A stretch of 64,000 bases of DNA. It comes from Cryptomeria japonica. Lineage: Eukaryota; Streptophyta; Pinopsida; Cupressales; Cupressaceae. Made by a program: the position numbers and the translations under genes. Location of the stretch: assembly GCF_030272615.1 (NCBI RefSeq), contig NC_081413.1, positions 555,731,136-555,795,135 on the forward strand, given 5' to 3'. Positions within the stretch are counted from its first letter, which is position 1; every line of letters starts with the position of its first letter. The notes beneath the pieces were generated by a model. The model worked only from the letters and a program-made list of their open reading frames with translations, did no database searches and was not told the DNA's origin. Shown here one piece after another: positions 31,708 to 42,244 of the stretch.

Positions 31708-32269
31708 GAAGTGACATGTGTGCACATGTTGATTCAAAGAAAATTTTGCCGAATATGATGTTTGTGTCGAAATGTTGTTATGATGCCCCAGATTGAATGA
31801 TATTGATGATGCCCCCTCGGAAGATGAATCAAGGATTTTGAAAAATTTGTTGATTTGATGAGCGTTTTTGAATTAACTGCATTTTGAATATTTTGACTGT
31901 GTTGAATGCATTTGAATTGATTCATCTCCCGAAAATGATTTTGATAAGGTGAAAAGTGATAAAAATGAGGAAAATATATGTCCCACTTATGAACCTTGTT
32001 GACTTTTACCCTATAAAAAGGTAAAAAGTGATTTTATTCTTATCATTTGCACATTTGTCTCCTTGTGATTGTGACACTTGAGCTCTGATGAAAAATGTTG
32101 TTCCCTATGCATCGCATTGATTTGAGCACGTTCATCAATACCGGAGCCTCACCGCGTATGGCCCACCTGTAAGTGATCTAAATTTTGCCACATGTTCGAT
32201 TGATTTTGCTTCTTTTGATCACATTTTTCATTTTTTGTTTGAAAATTTGTCATTTTAGCATGTAGTGTC

Positions 32270-32640
32270 ATTGTTATAGTGCATACGATAGGAAAGATAG
32301 CGCGTAGGGTCATTTTTATAGTGCATACAATAGGAAAGATAGCGCGTAGGGTTAACCTAGTTAGGTTAGCATTTAAGTGCATTCTACAGCACATTGGCAG
32401 GTTAGGGTAGCGCATCAAGTTTTTTAGTGCATTGGGTCGACAAGTTAGTGCGTAGGGGGAAAAGGATAGCACGTCTAATAGAGTAGCACATTGGATTAGC
32501 ATAGTAGTGCAACGGAAAAACCAGTTAGTACATAGAGGAATTTAGCACGTAGAGTAAAGTTTCTAGCGCATTGGTGAAGAAAGATAATGCATAAGTAGCA
32601 GCTTAGCATGTAGGAGGTCTACTTTGGCATGTAGGGTTCA
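32270..32640. repeat. Dispersed TAGCGCGTAGGG / TAGTGCATTGG motifs
   Basis: Roughly fifteen short related motifs (AGCGCGTAGGG, AGTGCATTGG, AGCACGTAG, AGCGCATTGG) are spaced 15-40 bases apart. Two adjacent 44-bp units (32277-32320 and 32321-32364) are almost identical. They lie in the 3' untranslated region of the Tat element. No gene is seen at 31708-32860. Confidence 0.7.
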
Positions 32641-32859
32641 AAATGGGTGAAAAAGTCTTGGAAAAATGCGTCGAGGGGTGAGTAGAATAGATAGATGGCT
32701 TAGGGTTGAATACGTACCTACTGAGTGGTCTGAGAGGGGTCTTGAGCCAATCTTTTGCCTGCTGAAATGATGTTTGATTTTTTATTTTTGAGTCTACTGT
32801 TGAAATTGCTTCCGATATGGAATGCCAAATTGAGTGATTGTTTTGGTGAGGATCCCGAT

Positions 32860-33230
32860 GTTCTTATGATGTGGATCTGTGATTATTTTCCTTGCGATAT
32901 GAATTTGATGTCCAATATGACTTCCAATTCTTGATGTCCGATATGACTCCTGATGTGATGCTTGTGTTATGAGTTTTGAATTGCTTTTGTTATGGATCTT
33001 GGATTGCTTGTGTTATGGATCTTGGATTGTTGATATGGTGCTTTGATTTTCGATATGATGCTTGGATTTTCAATATGGGTCCTTTGATTGATTTCTTGAT
33101 ATGGGTTAGATTTTTTATATGGATCTTGATATGATGCTTTGATTTTTGATATGGGTCCTTTGATTGATTTCTCAATATGGGTCAGATTTTCGATATGGAT
33201 CTTGATATGATGCTTTCTTTGTTTCAAGTT
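32860..33230. repeat. GATATG-based minisatellite
   Basis: Imperfect repeats of TTGATATGGATCTTG, GATATGATGCTTTGATTTTC and GATATGGGTCCTTTGATTG. Two roughly 85-bp higher-order copies occupy about 33035-33195. Translations on either strand are repetitive and I do not treat them as genes. Confidence 0.75.
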
Positions 33231-33367
33231 GATTTTGTTTTGATTGGATATAGGATAGATGTGGGAACTAATGATTGACATTTGTGATTGTGTAGGCACA
33301 ACTTGGCATACTCCAGTCGCGAGAGTGATTTCTGAGACCGTGGTCATTGATTTTGTGGTTATCACAG

Positions 33368-33397
33368 GCTGATAGGGATGCGATTGAGAGGTGTGGT
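33368..33397 (+). pseudogene. Plant mobile domain fragment, upstream piece
   Basis: Ten codons (ADRDAIERCG) run up to the NA1 insertion point and continue in the same frame at 41848 once NA1 and one GTGGT copy are removed. Earlier coding sequence is unclear because stops occur just upstream. Confidence 0.6.
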
Positions 33398-34347
33398 TGT
33401 AGACACCTAAAATTAATATTTAATTAATTTAAGCCTATCAACATAATTAATTAACTTTAATTGTGTTATCCTTATTCCTCTCAGAATCAATTAAATCTAA
33501 TTTAATTAATCCTGTCACTATAATCCAATAATTAATTTATCAAATAAATTAATTATTCCCATATTTCTCTAAAGTCCCCTCCAATAATTATTTCCTCTAA
33601 ACCCACTCAGTTAATTAATTTTAATTAATTAACCTATTCATGTGATTCCTACAAATCACTTTTCCTAATCCCATTCAACCTAATTAATCCTTCTAGAATC
33701 TCTCATAATCATGCTTATCATTATTCTCCAATTTTTAATTCCCACTCATGTCACATCAACATTGAGCCTCTCAAAGAAATTCAAATTTCTTTGAAAACCT
33801 CAATGCATCCTTATTTTGGAATTTTTAATTCCTCAAGTTTGAAATCAAAATTTCTCCCCCCTTTTTCCAAAGGAATTTTATATTCCTGTTTATTTTCCCA
33901 AGGAACCCTTGATCCATGCCTTCTATCTAAAATCAATCTCAACCATTCATAATCAAATCAATCTTGGCCCTCCATTGGTCTCCTCCAATCTATAAATTGG
34001 AGCTTATTATCCTCACAAAAAGATCCACCTCTCATGCATCCTCATGCTGCCATTTCTTCTAATCCTCTCAAATCTAATCCAAATCCTCCTATCCATCATT
34101 CAAATCCAATCTAAATATCAATCAATCTACCTTGTTGAGCTCAAAGGAGAGCATTCCACATCCAAAATCAAGCAAGGAGCACATCAAGTGGAGCATCATC
34201 AAGGGGTGCCTTCACTTCATCAAGCTCAATCCGAAGGAGAAGGTAAAATAGCAAGGTGAAATAGTCTCTTTATGATATTTTAGCATTTTCATATTTATTT
34301 CATTATGTTTTGATCATTTAACCTTCTAATCTGTTTTCCCCTCTTCA
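33398..34347 (+). repeat. 5' LTR of NA1
   Basis: 950 bp, TG...CA. Similar throughout to 40893-41842 with scattered substitutions; I see a few tens of differences, implying a moderately old insertion. A TATAAATT box with a pyrimidine-rich context lies at 33991-33998. Confidence 0.93.
33991..33998 (+). promoter_or_regulatory. TATA box candidate in NA1 LTR
   Basis: TCTATAAATTGG, about 590 bases into the LTR and conserved in the 3' LTR at 41486-41493. Confidence 0.5.
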
Positions 34348-34350
34348 TTT

Positions 34351-34368
34351 TGGCACGTCTGGTGGGAC
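34351..34368 (+). other. Primer binding site candidate of NA1
   Basis: TGGCACGTCTGGTGGGAC begins three bases after the LTR. The TGG start fits the CCA end of a tRNA, but I cannot name the tRNA. Confidence 0.6.
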
Positions 34369-34424
34369 CCACATCCTGAATTTAATGATTTTTTGAGTTT
34401 TTTGTGAAGTTTTTTTTCACAGGT

Positions 34425-34890
34425 TCACGCTTCAGCGCGAGCGCACGCATATCAGTATGACCATTTCTGAATCAGCGCAAGCACCTCAAGTTCCACGTAA
34501 CCACAGGAAAAATTAAAAAAAATTGGTGGCTATGTGTTTCAGCGCGACCACCACGAACATTCTTCTATCTCCTCTGCATTCTCCTTCTTCTATCTTTTTC
34601 TATCTCCTCATTTCTATTTCTTTGTTGTTTCTGCTTCAGCGCAACCGCTATGCGATTAATGCGAGCATTTTTAGTAAAAATTTGAATTTTGAATTTCGGG
34701 TGCTAACATTAGTTTTATCAGTGCGAGCGCTTGCGAATCAGTGCAAGCACCCGCGTATGAGTGCGAGCACCTGATAATCATCGCGACTATGTTTTTTCAT
34801 TTCCTGTTATCTACTCTGTTTAATTTAATAATCTGTCTGTTGGTGCGAGCGCCTATGCATTAGCGCGACTATCTACAAATCAGCGCGTCC
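34425..34890. repeat. Dispersed CAGCGCGAGCGC motifs in the NA1 leader
   Basis: About a dozen copies of CAGCGCGAGCNC and variants (CAGCGCAAGCACC, CAGTGCGAGCGC, TAGCGCGACTATC) are scattered over 460 bases, all in the same orientation. Confidence 0.75.
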
Positions 34891-35388
34891 ACAGGAATTA
34901 ATCTTAATTTTGTTTTCCTCTAAACTCCACTAGATCCCCCGCAATTCCATTTTGCACATTTCCTTCCTTGGGGACCTTATCCCAAATTTCACTTTTTGAA
35001 GCCCAAAATCCCACATTCCTTTATTTTTAGGGTTTGTCATTACTCCTTCCACTTTTATCCAATCACCTCCAAATTTTCCCATATTGTCCATCTCCAACTT
35101 TTTCCTCTTTGTCCCTCTTGGACAAATTTTTCCATTCCTTCACCTCTCCTCCAAAATCCCCATTTTATGCTTGCCCATCCCTTGGAAAGTGGCAAAAAAT
35201 CTAGTCAAACCCCATTTACCCATCAAAGTTTCCTCCAAATCCATATTTGTCATTAGTAGAAAAGTTTTTGTTCTTGTTTTTCTACTCATTTCCAAAAATA
35301 AAAAATAAAAAATATTCTTGTCATTCTTTTGTCTTTTGCGGGACGCTTGTTGAAGACTTCATTTTCAAACTACTAATCAAGTCGTTTT

Positions 35389-35870
35389 GCAGGTTGCCTA
35401 AGAGACTTAACCAAACATTGTGTTTTTCTTAACCTAGGCACCTAGATCTTAATTAGGGGTAAAAGAAATCTTTCTTTTTGTGTTTGAGAAAAGTGTAGAG
35501 GTAGGAGGGTATGCTCTTGTTTGCATAGACAATAAAAAATCTCGACCCTCAAACCTTTCCTTGTTTGATTGCATGTTTACCCTTAGCGGGCCTGTCCTCC
35601 CAACTTTCTCTTTGAGAAGGTAAGAGGGGAATGACCCAAGTGAGTACACCTGGACCTAGGGTTCCCAACTCACTATAATAAATAGGCCATTGACTATGAA
35701 AGGGTCAATGGTTGGGGCTCTATGAGAGTTCACTCTCACATTGGGTTCTTAGTAGGATCCTAGAGATCTCAATCACGCTTGCATGACTACTAAGTTTTTG
35801 GTGCTTCGTTGGGCTATAGGCCTCAATTGCACTTGTGCAACTTTGAAAGGTAGCTCCTAATGGGAAGACT
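35389..35870 (+). other. Conserved noncoding leader block (shared with NA2)
   Basis: This stretch aligns with 58090-58590 of NA2. Shared anchors include GCAGGTTGCCTAA, GACCCTCAAA, GAATGACC.AAGTGAGTA, CCAACTCACTATAATAAATA and GGCTATAGGCCTCAAT. It lies upstream of the Gag-like frame in both elements and has no conserved reading frame. Confidence 0.75.
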
Positions 35871-36161
35871 TACTAAACACCTTGTTCATAGTGGCCAAAA
35901 AACCTTCTAGTCATTGGTGCAGGAGATCGGACCTCTGAAGCTGCCCATATTTTTATGACCTTTAGTAGAGACACAAAGTTTGCCATGAGGAGTTTTCATG
36001 GGAATTGATGTTTGGCTGCCCCGAGAAGTGAGTGTCGTGGAGGGGAGCCAATGGGGTCAAGCATCTAAGTGTCCGCTCTAGGTAAGCGTAGCTGGGAAAC
36101 CAATTGGGATCCATCGACTATTGTCTTTTCTCTCCATAGGTTATGTTGTGAAGGAGCATGA

Positions 36162-36881
36162 GTGTCTTTTGAGTCTAACTTCTTTGGACCATTGTGTTTT
36201 CTTTACTTGACATCTTTGGCCAAGTCCATCCCCCACAATCAATCAATCCTCCCTCTTTCCAAATTCCATCTTGTCATCATCAAATCTTTAATCCATTTCT
36301 ATCTATCCAAGAAATTCTCTAACCCCCAATCCACTTTCATCTATTCAAGCAATCATCCTTCCTCAACTAATATTTGTTCTTCCTCTAATCCAATCAAATC
36401 CATCCATCTTCTTAGTCTGGTTATTCAATCCAAACAATCAACCAATCTAATCTAATCCAAATCCAATCAAGTCCTAATCCAATTCCAATTCCAATTCCAA
36501 TCCAAATCAAATTCAATCCAATCAAATCAAGTCCTAATCCAAGGACTCGTCCAATTCCAATCCAAATAAAATCCAATCCAATCAAATCAAATCCAAATAA
36601 ATCCAACTTAATCCAATCCAATTCAATCCAAATCCAATCAAACCAAGTCCTAATCCAAGGACCAATCCAATTCAATCCAAATCCAATCAAATCAAGTCCT
36701 AATCTAAGGACCAATCCAATCAAACCAAGTCCTAATCCAAGGACCAATCCAATCTAATAAAATCCAATCCAAATATAATCAAATCTAATCCATCATCATT
36801 CCAAGACAAGTCCTAATCCTCATCTTCATTTAACATCATCTTCATATTCATCCAATTCCAATCTAATCCTTCACTCTCAAC
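36162..36881. repeat. Degenerate AATCC-rich tract
   Basis: From about 36430 the sequence is built of short repeats such as AATCCAATC, TCAAATC and AAGTCCTAATCCAAGGAC. The minus-strand frame in it reads as Gly/Leu/Ile repeats and is not a gene. Confidence 0.75.
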
Positions 36882-37691
36882 GTGACTACCCATAATTTCA
36901 AAGATTGGTATGAGAAAATGCTCATGGAAATTCACGAACCCACCTACCAAGTTAATCCAATAATTACCCACTCGCCTATCATACCTTCATCCATCCCATC
37001 TCAACACATTACACCCAATCCCAATCTATACCATATCTCCTATCCCTCCTCTACCTTTGACAAGGAAAATCCATCTTATCCCCCATCCATATCTCCATCT
37101 TATTCCCCATCTATATCTACTTATTATCCCTCATCCACATACTCCTCTAATCCAATATGCATACCTCCATCTCCCCCCCCATCTACATCCCAATCCCCAT
37201 CCTTGTATAATGCATTCATTACCTCTACTCCCCATCCAAATCCTTTACTCCATAGTCCTCCAATCATTAATCCTAATTCCCCAATCCATTATCCTAATCC
37301 TCCATGCAATTCCAATCCCAATCCTAATCCTCCATTCAATCCCAATCCTCCATCTAATCCTAATCCCCCATCCAATCCCAATTTTCCATCTAATCCCAAT
37401 CCTCCAAAATCCATATTGTCCACGTCCTCCAAATCCATCATCCTTAATCTTATCCAAGACATGCTAGCAAAGGAGACAAAACCCTCACCTCAAAGCAAAG
37501 TGGCCAAGTCTCCTCAAATCCTCCATCCACCCCAATCACCTCCACCTCAAAACAAATCCCAATCCCCCACACTTAATGATACTCCCATTTCCCCATCTAC
37601 TCACATCAAAGCTTCCATGCCTTCCTCCATCACACAATCCCCACAACTCCAAACATGCCAAAATATTGTTCCAAAGCATGCTATCATATAA
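36882..37691 (+). CDS. Gag-like Pro/Ser/Asn-rich protein of NA1
   Basis: A 269-codon frame starts MTTHNFKDWYEKMLMEIHEP and then becomes almost entirely Pro, Ser, Asn, Ile and Tyr. NPNPPSNPNPPSNPN-type repeats sit near residues 130-175. A tail (LIQDMLAKETKPSPQSK) follows. No capsid fold, zinc knuckle or enzyme motif is visible. Its position after the leader is where Gag would lie. Coding similarity with the tail of the NA2 Gag-like frame lies further downstream. The frame stops at 37691 and similar peptides continue in other frames, so the protein is probably truncated by small indels. Confidence 0.5.
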   Translation: MTTHNFKDWYEKMLMEIHEPTYQVNPIITHSPIIPSSIPSQHITPNPNLYHISYPSSTFDKENPSYPPSISPSYSPSISTYYPSSTYSSNPICIPPSPPPSTSQSPSLYNAFITSTPHPNPLLHSPPIINPNSPIHYPNPPCNSNPNPNPPFNPNPPSNPNPPSNPNFPSNPNPPKSILSTSSKSIILNLIQDMLAKETKPSPQSKVAKSPQILHPPQSPPPQNKSQSPTLNDTPISPSTHIKASMPSSITQSPQLQTCQNIVPKHAII

Positions 37692-38847
37692 ATCTCTCCA
37701 TCTCATGATGCATCTCCCTCCACTCCATCTAATCATCCCATTCCCTCCACTTCCTCTCATGATCATATGATTCCTATATCATTGCATGATCCTCTTCCAT
37801 CTATGATCCAATCACTCCTCCCACTCCATCTCATGATACCCTCCCTAGTCAAGTTCAAAGTATCCCTTCATCTCCATGTCATGATCCCAATCCATCTAAA
37901 GATCTTAATCTTCCTTCCACATCTCTTCCCCCTCAAAATGAACTCGCATCTTGTTTCCAAAATAATAATAAGGGTCCTCAAGATAATGCTCAAAGATGTT
38001 GGTACATCCTCTATTCCTCCTAAATCCAAATTTCCCTCATACAAATCAATATCCCTCATCTTCCGCATCCATTTTGGGACCCTATGTTCCAAAGTTAAAC
38101 CCTTCATTCCTTCCATCCATTTTGGGCCCCTATGTTCCGATGCTCAATCCTCCATCTCGTCCATCCATATTGGGTCCTTACATCCCTTCGTCCACCACTC
38201 CATCACCTCAAATAATCCCTAAGAAAGATCAACAAAGGAACACATCCTTGGATGCCTCCCAACACTCTCTTTCCACCATCTCATCCATAAAATCCATCAA
38301 TCCTTCATCCTCATGCACCCATCCCATTACTATTGGAAGCAATTTGGATGCCCAATCTAAAAAGAATAAAGCTCAAAATCCACAAAAATCAAAGGATCAA
38401 CATGTCCCCTCAAAATGACATGCTCAAAAGAAAAATGTGATCCAAAAGACAGAAAAATCAAAAAGGCCACAAAGGCCCCAAAAGAAAAAATCAAAAACTA
38501 TGTGGATTCCCAAAGAAGCAATGCATCCAAAAGTAAAATAAAAATTGGCATCCAAACTTGCTAATCCAAAAGCTCCATCCATTCATAAGTTCTCCCATCC
38601 TCCATCTAACACTCATTCATCTTCAAAATCCATTTTGGGTCCTTATGTCCCAAAATCCACCATCCCAACCCCATCATTCCCTTCCTCTATTTTGGGTTCT
38701 CATTTCCCAAAATCCACATCTAATTCAAAACACTCTCCCCCACTACTCCACCACCCTCCAAGGTGTGTGCCAATGTTGATCTTCCATAAGTTCTTCAAAA
38801 CCCCATCCATTATCCACCATCCATTTTTTACAATCCCATTCCGTTAG
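37692..38847 (+). pseudogene. Tail of the NA1 Gag-like protein, frame-shifted
   Basis: Peptides in shifting plus-strand frames repeat SILGPYVPK or SILGPYIP four to five times (37996-38418 and 38545-38847). They include a KSKTMWIPKEA segment near 38490 and end with HHPPRCVPM near 38750. NA2 has the same KSKTMWIPK, SILDAYFPKS and HHPSRCVPM order at 61230-61649, which supports a former shared protein. Function unknown. Confidence 0.6.
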
Positions 38848-38849
38848 TC

Positions 38850-40878
38850 CAATCCTTTCCAAAATCCTTATCTTTCATCCCCTATCCATTTCATCTCCCC
38901 AATTATTGTTACCAACATCTATGAGCATACCTCCACTTCAAAGCAATACTAAGGGATACCATCTATGGAACTAGATGCTTGATTCCTCCCTTCCTCTTTT
39001 ACACATCCACTATCTTCCATATCCACTCATCCTTATCCTTCTCCATCCAAACTATTCCAAAAAATTCCAAAAAATTCAAAAAAATCAAAAAATCAAGAAA
39101 AATTAAAAAATTAAAAAAAAGTAATTTTTTTTTTTCATCCAATGGTGAAAACCACTTCTTGTGGCACCTTGGGTAAGTATCATGATGAAAACTTGGAAAA
39201 CAAGCGTCATGTGTAATCCCCTCATCCCTTTGCACTCTACACTTGGGGGCAAGCTTCATCCTATCCATATCCTCCATCCCATATCCCTCATTCTATAAAA
39301 ATGAATCCTCCATTCCCATCTTTCGTCTTGATCATATAAGAGGAAAAACAATGTACATGCATGCATGCTTTGGAGCATTCAAGCCTTAATCCTATACGAT
39401 CCATATCCATTACACATTATCCTGCCACTTCATACATATTTATCCACCATCCTTGCATCCTTAATTCCACTACCTCTAGTGTGGGGCATTGCACTCCTTT
39501 GTAGCATAGTCCTTGGATCTCCACCACCCTACCTACCCTCCATCCTTTATTCCTCCATATCTTATCCATATCCATCCACTCCATCCACCTATCTCCTATC
39601 CAAACAATAACTCCCTCCTTTCATCCATCCATCCTTTTACCAATCCTTGGTTCTCCCTTGTCATTGGTTCCATTCAATCAAATCATATCTACCAATCCAC
39701 CCCATCCAATCCAATTTCCAATCCAATTTCTAATCCAATCCTATCTTATCCAATCATATTCTCCATCTCTTCCAATTTAAACAATAATCCCATCCCCAAT
39801 CCAATCCTATCTTATCCAATCATATTCTACATCTCTTCCAATTTAATCAATAATCCCATCCCCGATCCAATCCTATTCAATCATCCATCCCCCTTTTTCA
39901 GCATATCTACTCATTTATCCTTCTTCCAATCCTATCTAACCCATCAAACTGAACTTTCCCCATCTACCTGAGCTTGCATTGACTTGTCCCTAATCTAAGC
40001 AACCATCCATACTTTGCTCATCAAATCCAAGTGACAATCCTCTCATCTGCAGATCTTGCACATCCAACTTGTCTTTTGTCATCCATTAATCAATCCATCA
40101 CCCTTCCCATCAGGATGCATCCTTCCCTAGTCCGGCAGCTTATCCAAATCCATATCCTACTCTTGGCAAGAGATATCAGTTGGTCATGTACATGTTGTTT
40201 TCACGTTTGAGCTTTTCTCTTTGTTTTCATCTTGTGTCCCAGGATTATACTTGTTCAGGACTGCCTTGATCATCCTATATCTTGGTATGTCTTGGCTCAT
40301 ATATAATGGGGCATACTTTTCATGGCATGGTGTGTTTGAAGGTTTTCCTTGTATGAACTGACAACACTACATTAGTGTTTATCAACACTTGCATGATTGT
40401 GCGCAAGGCATTCCTATTCAACTGAGCGTTAGTCCATGCCTCGGATCTTCATATCATCCTGGTTCTTATAATTAGTGGTGTAGACTATCCATGGCAATAT
40501 CAAATCTAGGTTTGCTCTCTATACTTTCTCAACAAGAAAATCCAATCCATTTATCATATCTTTGTCTCATTTCATTCACAACACTCCAACCCATCCTAGT
40601 TCCCTCTTTCATTATCTTCATCCTTTCAACACTTATTCTTCTAATTCCTTTCGAGAGCACACCCATGTTCTTCGAACCCACATGTCCTCTCGAGGGGGCA
40701 TACCACTGCTTCCTCATCATCCTTCCTCCTTATCATTCTTCCTCATCCCATGATTGGGGCATCATGCTACTAGTCCTTATCCTTGTTTGACTAGGGCATC
40801 ATGTTGCTAGTCCTTATCCTTTTCCTCCACTATGTTTTATTTCTTCTTTGATATAACATCATTTCACGGTGCTATATC
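38850..40878. other. 3' noncoding region of NA1
   Basis: Pyrimidine-rich sequence with many CCATCC, CCAATCC and TATCCAATC repeats (densest at 39500-39900) and an A-rich stretch with AAAAATTCC repeats near 39050-39120. No frame is supported. Confidence 0.55.
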
Positions 40879-40892
40879 AAAGAGGGGCAAAA
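40879..40892 (+). other. Polypurine tract of NA1
   Basis: AAAGAGGGGCAAAA directly precedes the 3' LTR start at 40893. It is identical to the tract of the surrounding Tat element. Confidence 0.88.
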
Positions 40893-41842
40893 TGTAGACA
40901 CCTAAAATTAATATTTAATTAATTTAAGCCTATCAACATAATTAATTAACTTTAATTGTGTTATCCTTATTCCTCTCAGAATCAATTAAACCTAATTTAA
41001 TTAATCCTATCACTATAATCTAATAATTAATTTATCAAATAAATTAATTATTCCCCTATTCCTCTAAAGTCCCCTCCAATAATTATTTCCTCTAAACCCA
41101 CTCAGTTAATTAATTTTAATTAATTAACCTAGTCATGTGATTCCTACAAATCACTTTTCCTAATCCCACTCAACCTAATTAATCCTTCTAGAATCTCTCA
41201 TAATCATGCTTATCATTATTCTCCAATTTTTAATTCCCACTCATGTCACATCAACATTGAGCCTCTCAAAGAAATTCAAATTTCTTTGAATCCCTCAATG
41301 CATCCTTATTCTGAAATTTTTAATTCCTCAAGTTTGAAATCCAAATTTGTCCCCCCTTTTTCCAAAGGAATTGTATATTCCTATTTATTTTCCCAAGGCA
41401 CCCTTGATCCATGCCTTCTATCTAAAATCAATCTCAACCATTCATAATCAATTCAATCTTGGCCCTACATTGGTCTCCTCCAATCTATAAATTGGATCTT
41501 ATTATCCTCACAAAAAGATCCATCTCTCATGCATCCTCATGCTGCCATTTCTTCTAATCCTCTCAAATCTAATCCAAATCCTCCTATCCATCATTCAAAT
41601 CCAGTTTAAATGTCAATCAATCTACCTTGTTGAGCACAAAGGAGAGCTTTGCACATCCAAAATCAAGCAAGGAGAACATCAAGTGGAGCATCATCAAGGG
41701 GCGCCTTCACTTCATCAAGCTCAATCCAAAGGAGAAGGTAAAATAGCAAGGTGAAATGGTCTCTTTATGGTATTTTAATATTTTCATGTGTATTTCATTA
41801 TGTTTTGATCATTTGACCTTCTAATCTATTTTCCCTTCTTCA
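40893..41842 (+). repeat. 3' LTR of NA1
   Basis: 950 bp, the same length and termini as 33398-34347. It is followed by the GTGGT target duplication. Confidence 0.93.
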
Positions 41843-41847
41843 GTGGT

Positions 41848-42163
41848 TTATCCTCTTTACTAGACATGCCTCGTTATATCATTAACTGGGGTTTGTTGAC
41901 ATCTTTAGAAGAGAGGTGGCATAGTGACACGAACACCTTCCACTTGGCTATAGGCAAGATGACAGTCACACCATAGGACTGCTATCGGATTTTACGGATT
42001 CCTATGATTGGGGCCTTTTTGCCATATGAGTAGACTAAGGAGGGTGGGACAAAGGTTCTCCATCACATCTTCCACGATGATTAGATTAGTGGATATGAGA
42101 TCCCTTGGCAGGTGTTCATGGATTTTGATTATGCTCCACTACCCTCGATACTAGCAGGGTTCA
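41848..42163 (+). pseudogene. Plant mobile domain fragment, downstream piece (antisense to Tat element)
   Basis: In the frame that joins 33397, this piece encodes LLDMPRYIINWGLLTSLEER followed by WHSDTNTFHLAIGKMTVT. It matches the plant mobile domain pattern of LL.AL.ERW...T.TFHL..GEMT.TL.D as I know it. Three TAG stops follow (near 41975, 42030 and 42083) before PWQVFMDFDYAPLPSILAGF. Plant mobile domains occur in host genes (MAIN/MAIL1) and in transposable elements. Here it lies on the strand opposite to gag-pol, between integrase and the 3' LTR, where Tat elements often carry antisense frames. Confidence 0.7.
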
Positions 42164-42194
42164 TGAGATCCCTTGGCAGGTGTTCATGGATTTT
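42095..42194. repeat. Short direct duplication
   Basis: A 32-base segment beginning ATGAGATCCCTTGGCAGG occurs at 42095-42126 and again at 42163-42194, inside the mobile-domain remnant. Confidence 0.85.
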
Positions 42195-42244
42195 TATGTA
42201 TTTTGACAGACATGATATCCCTTGTACATTTCGACCATTTTTGA

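Larger units (their letters stand above)
33398..41842 (+). mobile_element. Non-autonomous LTR retrotransposon NA1 (8445 bp)
   Basis: Two 950-bp LTRs (33398-34347 and 40893-41842) start TGTAGACACC and end TCTTCA. They are flanked by GTGGT direct repeats (33393-33397 and 41843-41847). A primer-binding-like TGGCACGTCTGG follows the 5' LTR and a polypurine tract precedes the 3' LTR. The 6.5-kb interior has a long structured leader and a Pro/Ser/Asn-rich Gag-like reading frame, but no protease, RT, RNase H or integrase. It fits a large retrotransposon derivative driven by an autonomous relative. The identical polypurine tract points to a Tat-type helper. Confidence 0.9.

Noticed and set aside
32967-33365. 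Lys/Ile-rich repeat protein
   Set aside because: It is a translation of the GATATG minisatellite. Two overlapping frames give the same pattern, as expected of tandem DNA repeats.
32270-34890. CRISPR-like array (short repeated words with spacers)
   Set aside because: Words are degenerate, spacing is irregular, and the context is a plant retroelement with no cas-like genes.
36421-36747. Gly/Leu/Ile-rich membrane-like protein
   Set aside because: It is the reverse reading of an AATCC-rich tract and has no non-repetitive part.
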